From Bacilli bacterium (GTDB lineage: Bacteria; Bacillota_I; Bacilli_A; RF39; UBA660): DNA of 32,870 nucleotides. The DNA is taken from the NCBI GenBank assembly GCA_028703035.1, contig JAQVNR010000004.1:1-32870 (forward strand), read 5' to 3'. The position numbers and the translations under genes are program-made. Numbering within the stretch: position 1 is the first letter of the stretch; the number at the start of each line of letters is the position of its first letter. Shown piece after piece: positions 16,475 to 26,850 of this stretch. Under the pieces are notes generated by a model. It worked only from the letters and a program-made list of their open reading frames with translations. It did no database searches and was not told where the DNA came from.

Positions 16475-19289
16475 TAACGATATTAACAATTTTTTTAGGG
16501 ATTATAATAACTTTTATTATTTCGTTATTTTCTAGATGTCTTTTAACATTTTTTTCGGTTGTTGCTAGAGCTTTTATTTCTTCTTCGCTCATATCTTCGG
16601 TAACAGAAATAGTACCTCTTAATTTACCATTTACTTGAACACCGATTGAAACAGATTTACTTATTAGTTTAGCTTCATCATATTTAGGATATTTCTGATT
16701 ATGAATACTAAATTCATTGTTTAGAGTTTCACACCATAGCTCTTCAGTTATATGAGGTGCAAAGGGGGCTAAAATTAAAAGTAATTGTTCTAAATAGTAT
16801 CTAGGTATCCCCTCTTTTTCATGCCTTACAAGCATATTAGTATATTCCATTATTCTAGCAAGTGCTGTATTAAATTGAAAATTAGATGTATCTAATTTAA
16901 CATTTTTAATTGTATAATGGAGACTTTTTTCAAGTTCGGGTATTTCTTTTATTTCGTCTTTATAACTTTTAACAAGTCTTTCAATTTTATTATAAAACTT
17001 ATTTATAGCAATTATTCCATCATCAGTCCAAGGACCACCATCGATATAGTTAAAACCAAACATTAAATAATTTCTTAAAATATCTGAGCCATATGCATCT
17101 ACAATTGGATCCGGTGCAACTGTATTGTCTTTACTTTTACTCATTTTCTCACCATCAGCACCTAATATAATACCTTGATGAACTAAAGATTCAAAAGGCT
17201 CATCAAAATTTAAATAGCCCATATCTCTTAAAGCTTTTGTAAAAAATCTCGCATAAAGAAGGTGCATAACCGCATGTTCAATTCCGCCAACATATTTATC
17301 TACTGGTAATATTTTATTTATAATATCTTTGTTAAATGCTTCTTTATCATTATTTGCATCAGGAAATCTTAAAAAGTACCATGATGAGCAGACGAATGTA
17401 TCAAGAGTATCACATTCTCTTTTAGCAACAGAACCACATACTGGGCATTTAACATTTATAAATTCTTTTGATTTTTTTAGAGGACTTTCACCATCAGGAG
17501 TAAACTCTGCTTCTCTTGGCAGAAGTACTGGAAGATCAGCATCAGGTACTGGAACCATCCCACATTTATCACAATAAATAATTGGAATTGGTGCTCCCCA
17601 GTATCTTTGTCTAGATACTAACCAGTCTCTTAGTTTATAATTAATTGCTCTTTCCCCAGTTTTGTTTTTTTCTAAATATTTAGTTATTTTCTCTATTGCC
17701 TCTTCTTCATTAAGCCCATTGATAATATCTGAATTAATATGTTTACCATCACCTATATAGGCTTTTTCTTCTTTAAATTCGAAAGCTGTTTGATGTAGTT
17801 CATCTTTTATTTCATTTAAAATTTTTGACTCACTTACCCACTGTACTTTAAATTTGTTTTCTTCTTCGATATCTAAATCTTGATCTATTTTTGCCTCATC
17901 TATAAGTTCAAAATAAACTAAATCACATTCTATATTATAAGCTTTTTCTTTATTATAAGCATAATAATGGTGATTAATAGGAAAAGCTTGATGTAAAAAT
18001 TTTAAATTAGTATAGCCTGTTTCTTCTATTACTTCTCTAAGAGCACATTCTAAAGCTGTTTCATTTTCTTTAATTGTTCCCCCAATAAATAATCTGCCAC
18101 CTAAATTGCCCCAATTAATTGTTAAGTATTTATTGGTTTTAGGATTATAAACAACTGCTACAATACTTTTTTTAGTTGTCTCATTTTCTCTTGCATCACC
18201 AGTTACCTTTTGAACAACAGGAATAATTTCTAAATTAAATTTTTTAGCTAATTCAAAATCTCGCATGTCATGAGCTGGAACGGCCATAATTGCTCCAGTT
18301 CCATATGTTGCTAGAACGTAATCTGCTATCCAGATTGGAATTTTTTTATTATTGATTGGGTTTATAGCATAACTTCCAGTAAAAACTCCAGTTTTTTCAC
18401 GTGCGGTACTTGTTCGATCTATTTCGCTTTGAGTTGCAGCAATTTTTTGATAATTTAGGACTTCTTTTCTTTGTTCTTTAGTTGTAATTAAGTCAACTAA
18501 ATCATGTTCTGGTGCAAGCACGCAGTAGGTAGCCCCATAAAGTGTATCTGGTCTTGTAGTAAAGACTTTAAATAATTTATCAGTACCATCAATCTTAAAA
18601 GTAATATAAGCACCCTTACTTTTACCAATCCAGTTTCTTTGCAAAGTTTTAGTTCGCTCTGGCCAGTCTAATTTATCTAAATCTGCAAGTAGTTCTTCAG
18701 CATAGTCAGTAATTTTAAAGAACCACTGACTCATTTTTTTTCTAACTACAACTGATGAGCATCTTTCACACTCGCCACTTACAACTTGCTCATTAGCTAG
18801 AACTGTATTACAAGATGGACACCAGTTAACTGGCGCTAATTTTTTATAAGCTAGACCTTTTTTATAAAATTCTAAAAATAACCACTGTGTCCATTTATAA
18901 TAATTAGGATTAGATGTATCTATTTCAAAATCCCAGTCATAAGTCGCGCCAATATTTTTAAGCTGGTGCTTCATCACTCTAATATTTTGCTGAGTTGACT
19001 TTTCTGGATGAATACCAGTTGTAATTGCATAATTTTCAGCCGGAAGTCCAAAAGCATCAAATCCCATTGGATGAAACACATTATATCCTTCCATCCTCTT
19101 TAATCTTGCCCAAGTATCAGCAACACCATAATTCCACCAATGTCCCATATGTAGTTTAGCACCTGATGGATAAGAAAACATTTCTAAACAGTAAAGCTTT
19201 TTTCCTTCTGCTTCTCTATCAAACTTATATATTTTTTCTTTTTCCCATTTATCTCGCCATTTTTTTTCAATTTTATTTATATTTTCCAT
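16464..19289 (-). CDS. leuS: Leucyl-tRNA synthetase with internal Nudix domain
   Basis: FSYPSGAKLHMGHWWNY, editing motifs TTRPDTLYGA and GTGAIMAVPAHDMRDFELA, KMSKS; Nudix box GTIKENETALECALREVIEETGY. Confidence 0.96.
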   Translation of the reverse strand: MENINKIEKKWRDKWEKEKIYKFDREAEGKKLYCLEMFSYPSGAKLHMGHWWNYGVADTWARLKRMEGYNVFHPMGFDAFGLPAENYAITTGIHPEKSTQQNIRVMKHQLKNIGATYDWDFEIDTSNPNYYKWTQWLFLEFYKKGLAYKKLAPVNWCPSCNTVLANEQVVSGECERCSSVVVRKKMSQWFFKITDYAEELLADLDKLDWPERTKTLQRNWIGKSKGAYITFKIDGTDKLFKVFTTRPDTLYGATYCVLAPEHDLVDLITTKEQRKEVLNYQKIAATQSEIDRTSTAREKTGVFTGSYAINPINNKKIPIWIADYVLATYGTGAIMAVPAHDMRDFELAKKFNLEIIPVVQKVTGDARENETTKKSIVAVVYNPKTNKYLTINWGNLGGRLFIGGTIKENETALECALREVIEETGYTNLKFLHQAFPINHHYYAYNKEKAYNIECDLVYFELIDEAKIDQDLDIEEENKFKVQWVSESKILNEIKDELHQTAFEFKEEKAYIGDGKHINSDIINGLNEEEAIEKITKYLEKNKTGERAINYKLRDWLVSRQRYWGAPIPIIYCDKCGMVPVPDADLPVLLPREAEFTPDGESPLKKSKEFINVKCPVCGSVAKRECDTLDTFVCSSWYFLRFPDANNDKEAFNKDIINKILPVDKYVGGIEHAVMHLLYARFFTKALRDMGYLNFDEPFESLVHQGIILGADGEKMSKSKDNTVAPDPIVDAYGSDILRNYLMFGFNYIDGGPWTDDGIIAINKFYNKIERLVKSYKDEIKEIPELEKSLHYTIKNVKLDTSNFQFNTALARIMEYTNMLVRHEKEGIPRYYLEQLLLILAPFAPHITEELWCETLNNEFSIHNQKYPKYDEAKLISKSVSIGVQVNGKLRGTISVTEDMSEEEIKALATTEKNVKRHLENNEIIKVIIIPKKIVNIVIKD

Positions 19290-19292
19290 CTT

Positions 19293-19637
19293 TTACTTCT
19301 TTCTATTTCTAACAAGTGCTTTGCCAATTGATCCATATATCAAATAAATTAAAATCATCAAGAGAGCAAAGCCAATTATTATTTGCCATATATAATCATC
19401 AGACAAAATAGTTGTAATAGTTGCTGTTACAGCTATTATTAAACTATTTACCAAAACAAATACTAATCCTAATTTATCTTCATCAAAATCTTTTTTAGAT
19501 AATTTAAATTTAGATTTAAGTAATAAAAACTCTCTTGACTTTTTTAAAGTACCTCTCTTTTTTTTAACAAAATAATTAATTAATAATATTATAAATATAC
19601 TAACAAAAGTTATTAAAAAAAACATTAAATCTTCCAT
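19293..19637 (-). CDS. Hypothetical membrane protein between Leu T-box and leuS
   Basis: Three predicted TM segments. Confidence 0.6.
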   Translation of the reverse strand: MEDLMFFLITFVSIFIILLINYFVKKKRGTLKKSREFLLLKSKFKLSKKDFDEDKLGLVFVLVNSLIIAVTATITTILSDDYIWQIIIGFALLMILIYLIYGSIGKALVRNRKK

Positions 19638-19649
19638 ATATCCTCCTAT

Positions 19650-19837
19650 AAAAAAGCACGATTTTTCTAAAGGACGAAAAACCGCGGTACCACCTTAATT
19701 GGATCTTTAAACTAATAAAGGAGTTAACCTAGTACATCCAAAAGTAAGTTCATAACATTAACATGTTAATTTACACCAAACATTAACTCTCTATAATATT
19801 AAATATTATTACTACTCTTTTTTCTTCTGCTTAAAAA
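19650..19837 (-). ncRNA. T-box riboswitch, Leu specific (specifier read as CUU)
   Basis: AAGGTGGTACCGCGG...CGTCCTTT; AGAGAG...GGTG; GAA-CUU-ACU; terminator CGGTTTTTC GTCCTTTA GAAAAATCG. Confidence 0.88.
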
Positions 19838-19838
19838 T

Positions 19839-19867
19839 ATTATATTAAATTTCTGCAATATATTCAA
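19839..19867 (-). promoter_or_regulatory. Promoter TTGAAT-N17-TATAAT for Leu T-box operon
   Basis: Direct reading; overlaps the 3' end of the GH31 gene. Confidence 0.65.
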
Positions 19868-22256
19868 GTAATTTAATAAACATTTTAATATATTTGCTTT
19901 TTAAACCTTTTGATTTAAACTTTCTGATTGCAATTCTTTTTGTTTTAATCTCTGAATCACTAAATAAAACACTGGCAATTTCTTCTTTTAAAGTAGTTTT
20001 TATTTGCAAGTCAGAAATAATTGTATCAATATCTTCATTAATTATCCGCTCAGCATCTATTTCAATATCAGTTCCTTTACAGTTAATAGAAATCTGCTTA
20101 CTTGAATCAGCATCTGCAACCTCAACAATAAAGTCATTACCAGATGCATACGACTGAACTTCATTTTGTAATTTATCGCCTATATAAAGAATTACTTCAT
20201 CAGCTTCTCGGGTATTCCTAAATCTAATCTTATAAAATCTTTTATTAGGTACTATTCCGCCTTTTCCTTCTGTTGGCCTAATAATAGCGGTAAAATTATT
20301 AACTTGATAATTATAATCTATATCCGTTATCAAGTATTCTCCATTTTTATATAAAGAAGAAATACCGTCATCTTCATATAATTTGTAAGTACTACTCTTG
20401 CCTGGAAAAATATGAATTTCCAATCTTTCTGGAGAATCAGTATTATTTAGATCATTATCATCTAATATTGCTAGGGGGATAATCGTGCCTTTTTTAGCAA
20501 ATACTGGATAATCTTCATCTTTGAAAAATGAAACATATCTTTTACCTCCGACATACTTTTTACCAGTTTTAAAATCATACCAAATACCATTAGGTAAAAA
20601 GATTCGGTGAACAGTTCGGTTCATAAGTATTTCTTTTTTATTAGTAATTGGAGCGATAAACAATTCTGATCCAAAATAATACTCATTTTTATATAATGGC
20701 TCATCATATATTTCTGGATATTTATAGTACACAGGTTGAATAAGAGGTAACCCCGTTTTAGCATATTTATAACCTTCAGTATATATATAAGGAATAAGCC
20801 GGTGACGAAGTCTTAAATAATCTTTAACAATTGCCAAAGTTTTAGCATCCCAAAGCCATGGTTCTCTTTTGTAATAATGACTCTCAGCTGATGATAATCT
20901 TAAAATTGGACTAAAAACACCGAATTGGACAAAGCGAATATACATCTCTCCATCTTCTACTCCATCTAAATATCCGCCAATATCATGACTCCACCAGCTC
21001 ATACCAATATTTGAACTCGTTGAGTTATATTCAGGTATTATGTTTAAATTATTCCAGCTAACTTCTGTATAGCCTGAATAATGAACTGGGTAATTGTGAG
21101 CTGCCAGTCCTCCATTTCTAGATAGAATCATTCCTCTTTTACTAAAATCTTTTTTATAATCAGTAAAATGATAATGATTAAGAGCTCTTAAAGTCAGTAA
21201 ATCTCTAGGATTATAATAATCAATCCAGTAAAAATCAACCCCTATATTGTTAAGTGGTCTGATTAGCTCATCAAAATAAGCAGATAAAATACCTTTATTA
21301 AATACATTAAAAGGAATAATGCCACTATCAGTTAGTTCAGCAGTTGTTTTAAATCTTTCATAAGATATCTCATCTGGAGAAATCCCCCCAGTTGGGTCTA
21401 TATTTAATCCTAATCTTATTTTTTTTGCATGAAGAAAGTCAATCATCTTTTTAGGATTATCTAAAAGATCATAATTAAAAGTAAAACCCGAATAAGTATT
21501 TTCATAAAGAATGTGCCAGTACTTACTTAAAAGAATAATGGATAAAGGAATATCACGACTGTTAAATTCCCAAATTAAATCCTCAATTTCTTTTTTTGTA
21601 TATGGATAATCTTTATTCCACCAAACTCCTAAAGAATAGCGAGGAATTAGTGGAGGCTTACCAGTTAATTTATAGTAATCTCTTAAACAAAAACCAAAGT
21701 CTTTACGATATAAAAAGACATAAATATCTATTCTTTTATCACTACGGCGCCCAAGTGAACCATCTTTATTAAATATTAAACTTTCTGAATCATCAAGTGA
21801 AACAAAACCATCAGTTGAATATAATCCTTTACTGTAATTAACACTACCATCAGAATTATCTAAACTATAACTAGTCCCTTTAAAGTTACGTGCCTCTGGA
21901 TGATGATAATACCAAAACTTATCTGTATTAACTAAGCTTATTTTCAAATTTTGATCTGGTGTTACTCTAGAACCAATAAATGGTCTATTTTTAGTATATT
22001 CTAATTTAAAATAATTTGTCGAAATAACTAAAAAATCTTTATCTTCTTTTTTTAAAAATTTAGGAACATTAAAACGTCTACACTTAACTAGTTCAGTTGG
22101 TCTATTTTCAAAAGTACCTGTTTCACTATATTCAAGACGCACTAAAACATCACTTAAAATAGTGATGCGATACTTTTCCCCAGTTATCATTGCTCCATCT
22201 ATTGAACTTGCTTCTTCATAATTAGGAACTGAAAAATGTGGTTTTAAACTAGCCAT
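19845..22256 (-). CDS. Glycoside hydrolase family 31 (alpha-glucosidase-like)
   Basis: GVDFYWIDYYNPRD, MSWWSHDIGGYLDG, RLSSAESHYYKREPW. Confidence 0.9.
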   Translation of the reverse strand: MASLKPHFSVPNYEEASSIDGAMITGEKYRITILSDVLVRLEYSETGTFENRPTELVKCRRFNVPKFLKKEDKDFLVISTNYFKLEYTKNRPFIGSRVTPDQNLKISLVNTDKFWYYHHPEARNFKGTSYSLDNSDGSVNYSKGLYSTDGFVSLDDSESLIFNKDGSLGRRSDKRIDIYVFLYRKDFGFCLRDYYKLTGKPPLIPRYSLGVWWNKDYPYTKKEIEDLIWEFNSRDIPLSIILLSKYWHILYENTYSGFTFNYDLLDNPKKMIDFLHAKKIRLGLNIDPTGGISPDEISYERFKTTAELTDSGIIPFNVFNKGILSAYFDELIRPLNNIGVDFYWIDYYNPRDLLTLRALNHYHFTDYKKDFSKRGMILSRNGGLAAHNYPVHYSGYTEVSWNNLNIIPEYNSTSSNIGMSWWSHDIGGYLDGVEDGEMYIRFVQFGVFSPILRLSSAESHYYKREPWLWDAKTLAIVKDYLRLRHRLIPYIYTEGYKYAKTGLPLIQPVYYKYPEIYDEPLYKNEYYFGSELFIAPITNKKEILMNRTVHRIFLPNGIWYDFKTGKKYVGGKRYVSFFKDEDYPVFAKKGTIIPLAILDDNDLNNTDSPERLEIHIFPGKSSTYKLYEDDGISSLYKNGEYLITDIDYNYQVNNFTAIIRPTEGKGGIVPNKRFYKIRFRNTREADEVILYIGDKLQNEVQSYASGNDFIVEVADADSSKQISINCKGTDIEIDAERIINEDIDTIISDLQIKTTLKEEIASVLFSDSEIKTKRIAIRKFKSKGLKSKYIKMFIKLLEYIAEI

Positions 22257-22386
22257 ATTCTTTACCCTCTTTATTATCATAATAATATCATATTTTATAT
22301 AAGTGGGCAAGCTCGTTTAACAAGCTTTTTCTTTGTTATTTTGGTGGTTTTTATGGAGCACCCCCAAAAAAATCATTTCAATATGT

Positions 22387-22415
22387 TTGACAAACTACAT
22401 ATAATTATATATAAT
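22387..22415 (+). promoter_or_regulatory. Consensus SigA promoter TTGACA-N17-TATAAT for rpsD
   Basis: Direct reading. Confidence 0.9.
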
Positions 22416-22421
22416 ACAAAT

Positions 22422-22570
22422 GCAGATTTAAGGCAGGACCTTTAATTAAGCAAGTAATGTGTTTATTTGAAATAACTTTAGTAACTTATACTGCCTAAGG
22501 GAAAAAGATGAGTAGACACCCTACATGTTTGAAAAGGTTATCCTTTTAAAGCAAAGAAAGGAGAAATATT
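22422..22570 (+). ncRNA. Structured rpsD (S4) autoregulatory-type leader
   Basis: About 150-nt leader with AAGGCAGGACC...ACTGCCTAAGGG pairing ahead of rpsD. Confidence 0.6.
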
Positions 22571-23173
22571 TTGTCAAGATATACAGGACCAATTTATCGT
22601 AAAAGTCGTCGACTTGGTTTTAGTACTCTAGAAAATGGAAAAGAATTAAGTAGAAAACCATATCCTCCAGGAATTCATGGAACAAGCAGACGTAAAAAAA
22701 CAAGCGAATATGGAATTCAATTACAAGAAAAACAAAAATTAAGATTCATGTATGGACTTACAGAAAAACAATTTGCCCGTACTTTTGAAAAAGCAACTAA
22801 GATGCAAGGAATTACTGGTGAAAATTTATTTAAACTACTTGAAAGTAGACTTGATAATGTTGTCTATCGTATGGGACTAGCTAGCACAAGACGTGCTGCT
22901 AGACAAATTGTTAACCATGGTCACATTTTAGTTAATGGATCAAGTGTTGATATCCCATCTTATACAGTTAAACCAGAATCAATAATTTCTGTTAAAGAAA
23001 AATCTTTAAACCATCCGGCTATTAAACAATCTCTAGAGGCAACTTTAGCAAGACCAGCTTATGTAAATTTCGATGTTAAAAAGATGAGCGGTACATTTAT
23101 AAGATTACCTGAAAGATCGGAACTTAATGCTGATATTAATGAATCGTTAGTAGTAGAATACTATAACAGATAG
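22571..23173 (+). CDS. rpsD: 30S ribosomal protein S4 (TTG start)
   Basis: [18 protein letters not shown]...[43 protein letters not shown]. Confidence 0.97.
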   Translation: MSRYTGPIYRKSRRLGFSTLENGKELSRKPYPPGIHGTSRRKKTSEYGIQLQEKQKLRFMYGLTEKQFARTFEKATKMQGITGENLFKLLESRLDNVVYRMGLASTRRAARQIVNHGHILVNGSSVDIPSYTVKPESIISVKEKSLNHPAIKQSLEATLARPAYVNFDVKKMSGTFIRLPERSELNADINESLVVEYYNR

Positions 23174-23203
23174 AAAAACTGAAAAAATTTCAGTTTTTTT
23201 TGT
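23174..23203 (+). terminator. Intrinsic terminator of rpsD
   Basis: AAAACTGAAA AAA TTTCAGTTTTTTTT. Confidence 0.85.
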
Positions 23204-23264
23204 ATTTTAACAGTATCAGCATATTATTAACAAAAAAAAAAGCTTATTAAATATAAACTTCTTT

Positions 23265-26200
23265 TTATTTAACTTTTTCTATTTCAATAAAAACTTTGTG
23301 ATTATTTATATCTATTGTTTGAATTAGGTCTTCTTTAAAATTAATGCTTAACCCTAAAGTTTCATCTTTAATATATTCTTCAAATTTATTAATCGTTTCT
23401 ATTATTTTTTCACTTGCATTATAATAAATATGGATGCGATCTACTAAATTTAATTTTAGTTCTTTACGAATATTTTGGATTTTACTAACTAACTCTCTAG
23501 CTAAACCTTCTAACAATAATTCTTCAGTTAATGTGGTATTTAAAATTACAAAGTTATTAGCACCCATTCCGACATTTAAACCTTCTTTGGAAGAAATTCT
23601 TATTTCAATCATATCTTCTGAAACTAAAATTTCTTCTTCATCTAAGTTTAATTTTATTTTTTTTCCAGATTGAAGCTTAGTTATTTCATTATCTGTTAAA
23701 TTCTCTAAAAGCATTGCAAAAGTCTTTATTTTAGAACCAAATATTTTGCCTACTTCTTTATAGTTAGGTTTAACTGATAAATTCATATAATTATTTAAAT
23801 TATCAACATAAGTAATTTTTTTAACATTTAACTCTTCTTTTATTAGTTCATCTAATTCGGCAATTATATTTTTGTTTTTTCCATCAAGTAGTATTTCTGA
23901 AAGAGGCTGGCGGACCTTTATTTTAGTTTCTTCTCTAACGTTTCTACCAATACTTATTAAACTTCTTACTAAATCCATTTTAGTTTCTAATGGCTTGTTA
24001 ATTAAGTTTTCATCATATTTAGGAAAATCTGTTAAATGTACTGACTCCTTACCAGTTAACTTTCGATAAATTTCTTCGGTTATAAAAGGAGAAATTGGAG
24101 CGATTAGTTTACATAATCCTATCAGGGTTTCATAAGTAGTTAAGTAAACTGACTGTTTAGAATTATTCAAAGTACTTCCCCAAAAACGATCTCTATTTCT
24201 TCTAATATACCAATTAGATAAATCTTCTGATACAAAATCTGTTGCAAACTTTACTACTTTATGAAGATCATATGCCTCATAAGCATCAGTTACATTCTTA
24301 ATTAGGGTGTTATATTTTGATAGTAACCATCTATCAATATCTTCCCGTATTTTTACTGGAACATCACATTTATCAATATCAATATTATCAATATTTGCAT
24401 ACATTGAGAAAAATGAATAAGTGTTTTTTAGGGGATTAAAGAATTTAGAATAAACTTCTTTTAATCCTTCATAATCAAACTTAAGTGGCATCCAAACAGG
24501 TGATGCATAAAGCAAATAAAATCTAACTACATCTGCTCCATACTCTTCCATTAGAGCAAAAGGTTCAATAATATTGCCTTTACTTTTACTCATTTTCTTA
24601 CCTTCAGAATCAAGCAACAAATCATTTACTAATACATTTTTATATGGAGCTTTACCAGTAATAAAGGTTGATATTAATATCAGTGTGTAAAACCAGCCTC
24701 TTGTTTGATCAATTCCTTCACAAATAAAGTCCGCTGGAAACTGAGTTGCAAAAACTTCTTTATTTTCAAAAGGATAATGGTACTGGGCAAAAGGCATTGA
24801 CCCAGAATCAAACCAACAATCAATTACTTCTGGAACTCTTTTCATTTCTTTAGAACATTTAGGACATTTTAATTTTACTTCATCAATATTTGGCCTATGA
24901 AGTGAAATAGCTTTATCAATTTTAATAGTAGCTTTTTTGATAAGCTCATCTTTTGAGCCTATCATCTCTTCATGACCACAAACACATCTCCATAAAGGAA
25001 GTGGTGTCCCCCAATATCTATTTCGAGATATTGCCCAATCATTCATATTTTCAAGCCAGTTACCAAAACGTTTTTCTCCAACATGAGCAGGAAACCAATT
25101 AACTTTATTATTCTCAGCAATAACCTTATCTTTAATTTTAGTTACTTCTAAATAATAACTAGGTTTAGAATAATATATAAGTGGACTATGACATCTCCAG
25201 CAGTGCGGATAATTATGATTTATTCTTTGCTTTTTAAATAATTTGTCATTTTCTCTTAAATATTTAATTATTTCAATATCTGCATCAAAAACAAGTAAAT
25301 CCTTCCAAGGCCCTTCAGTATATTTTCCAGCCTCATCAACTGGGTTAATAATTGGTAAATTATATTTTCTACCAACTTCATAGTCATCTTGCCCAAAAGC
25401 TGGAGCCATATGCACAATACCAGTCCCGTCTTCCATACTCACGAAAGTAGCATTAGTTACATAAAAAGCTTTTTTAGCTGGATTTATAAATGGAAGAAGT
25501 TGCTGATATTCTTCATACTCTAAATCTTTTCCTAAATAGGTTTCTATTACTTCTGCATGTCCTATTACATTACTTACTAGTTTTTTAGCAACTATAAAAT
25601 TATAGTCACCAGACTTTACCTTAACATATTCTTCTTTGGGATTTACACAAAGGGCAACATTTGCAAGAAGAGTCCAAGGGGTAGTTGTCCAAACTAAAAA
25701 GTAAGCATCTAATTTCTTCGATTTAAAAGGCACTGTTACTGTCTCAACAGTTACATCTTTGTATCCTTGAGCAACTTCATGGCTAGCAAGCCCTGTTCCA
25801 CATCTTGGACAATATGGAAGTATTTTATGCCCTTCATAAAACAAACCTTCATCAAAAAACTTCTTTAAAATCCACCACTCGGTTTCTATATAATTATCAT
25901 GATAAGTTAGATAAGGATTTTTTAAATCAATAAATTGTCCCATTTTAGTTGTTAATTTAGCAAACAAATCTTCATTACGCATCACACTTTCACGACACTT
26001 TTTATTAAATTTAGCAATACCATATTTCTCGATATCATTTTTCGAAGTAAAGCCAAGTTCTTTTTCTACTTCCAGTTCAACTGGAAGACCATGAGTATCC
26101 CAACCAATCTTACGTAAAACTTTATAGCCTTTCATTGTTTTATATTTACAAAAAGAATCTTTTAATAACTTTGCCAGCATATGATGAAGCCCAGGGTATC

Positions 26201-26351
26201 CATTAGCAGTTGCTGGTCCATCATAAAATACAAAATACTTATCACGATTATCAATTGACTTTTGAAAAACATCATTTTTTTCCCAATAATCTGAGTATGA
26301 TGACTCTACCATACTTATTTTTTCTTTACTTAATTCTTCATATTTTTTCAT
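23265..26351 (-). CDS. ileS: Isoleucyl-tRNA synthetase, type 2-like, with GLHH in place of HIGH
   Basis: YDGPATANGYPGLHHMLAKLLKD, GWDTHGLPVELEVEKELG, GKKMSKSKGN. Confidence 0.96.
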   Translation of the reverse strand: MKKYEELSKEKISMVESSYSDYWEKNDVFQKSIDNRDKYFVFYDGPATANGYPGLHHMLAKLLKDSFCKYKTMKGYKVLRKIGWDTHGLPVELEVEKELGFTSKNDIEKYGIAKFNKKCRESVMRNEDLFAKLTTKMGQFIDLKNPYLTYHDNYIETEWWILKKFFDEGLFYEGHKILPYCPRCGTGLASHEVAQGYKDVTVETVTVPFKSKKLDAYFLVWTTTPWTLLANVALCVNPKEEYVKVKSGDYNFIVAKKLVSNVIGHAEVIETYLGKDLEYEEYQQLLPFINPAKKAFYVTNATFVSMEDGTGIVHMAPAFGQDDYEVGRKYNLPIINPVDEAGKYTEGPWKDLLVFDADIEIIKYLRENDKLFKKQRINHNYPHCWRCHSPLIYYSKPSYYLEVTKIKDKVIAENNKVNWFPAHVGEKRFGNWLENMNDWAISRNRYWGTPLPLWRCVCGHEEMIGSKDELIKKATIKIDKAISLHRPNIDEVKLKCPKCSKEMKRVPEVIDCWFDSGSMPFAQYHYPFENKEVFATQFPADFICEGIDQTRGWFYTLILISTFITGKAPYKNVLVNDLLLDSEGKKMSKSKGNIIEPFALMEEYGADVVRFYLLYASPVWMPLKFDYEGLKEVYSKFFNPLKNTYSFFSMYANIDNIDIDKCDVPVKIREDIDRWLLSKYNTLIKNVTDAYEAYDLHKVVKFATDFVSEDLSNWYIRRNRDRFWGSTLNNSKQSVYLTTYETLIGLCKLIAPISPFITEEIYRKLTGKESVHLTDFPKYDENLINKPLETKMDLVRSLISIGRNVREETKIKVRQPLSEILLDGKNKNIIAELDELIKEELNVKKITYVDNLNNYMNLSVKPNYKEVGKIFGSKIKTFAMLLENLTDNEITKLQSGKKIKLNLDEEEILVSEDMIEIRISSKEGLNVGMGANNFVILNTTLTEELLLEGLARELVSKIQNIRKELKLNLVDRIHIYYNASEKIIETINKFEEYIKDETLGLSINFKEDLIQTIDINNHKVFIEIEKVK

Positions 26352-26369
26352 ATATTCCTCCTATAAATT

Positions 26370-26580
26370 AAAAAAATCATAAACTAAAGGACGAGCAAAT
26401 GCCCGTGGTACCACCTTAATTCATGACTATCATGCTCTTAAACTTCATAACGGAAAGTAACCGATTTTTTAAAAAAATGCATCAGATTAGTGATCTATTA
26501 ATAAATATTATACTTACTTTCACCAAATGTAAACTCTCTTTAATAATTTTTTATTAGCCGGCTAATCTTCAAACTGCTTA
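26370..26580 (-). ncRNA. T-box riboswitch, Ile specific (specifier read as AUC)
   Basis: AAGGTGGTACCACGGG...CTCGTCCTTT; AGAGAG...TTTGGTGAAAGTAAGTATAATA; AUAG-AUC-ACU. Confidence 0.9.
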
Positions 26581-26586
26581 TAAAGA

Positions 26587-26615
26587 ATTATATGCAATTA
26601 TTGCTACTTTGTCAA
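26587..26615 (-). promoter_or_regulatory. Consensus SigA promoter TTGACA-N17-TATAAT for ileS
   Basis: Direct reading, minus strand. Confidence 0.88.
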
Positions 26616-26643
26616 ATTATTTTATAAGTTAGAATCCTTATTA

Positions 26644-26850
26644 TTAACGAACTTCAATTAAATTACTAATTTCTTTTATATTAGTTAAAAACTCTAATAT
26701 ATCAAAAGCTATAATATCTATATTATTAAAATACTTATAAAGTTTTATTGCGTCAATAACATCGACGTGAATTTTTGGTGCGAAAAATATTGAAAAAGTA
26801 TCCTCTTTAACTTTTTGTTTATATTCTGTTAAGTGTCTTTTAATAGGAAT
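26644..26850 (-). pseudogene. C-terminal remnant resembling AlwI-type restriction endonuclease
   Basis: IPIKRHLTEYKQKVKEDTFSIFFAPKIHVDVIDAIKLYKYFNNIDIIAFDILEFLTNIKEISNLIEVR* with stop upstream and no start. Confidence 0.4.

Noticed and set aside
17329-17577. Plus-strand 82-aa ORF inside leuS
   Set aside because: Antisense to conserved LeuRS sequence. Other antisense ORFs at 5837, 10181, 13051, 13609, 15946, 16453, 19894, 23434, 23872 and 29281 rejected for the same reason.
17766-18209. Nudix segment as a chimeric assembly artefact or separate gene
   Set aside because: Frame is open on both sides, composition matches the surroundings, and canonical LeuRS sequence resumes precisely after the insert.
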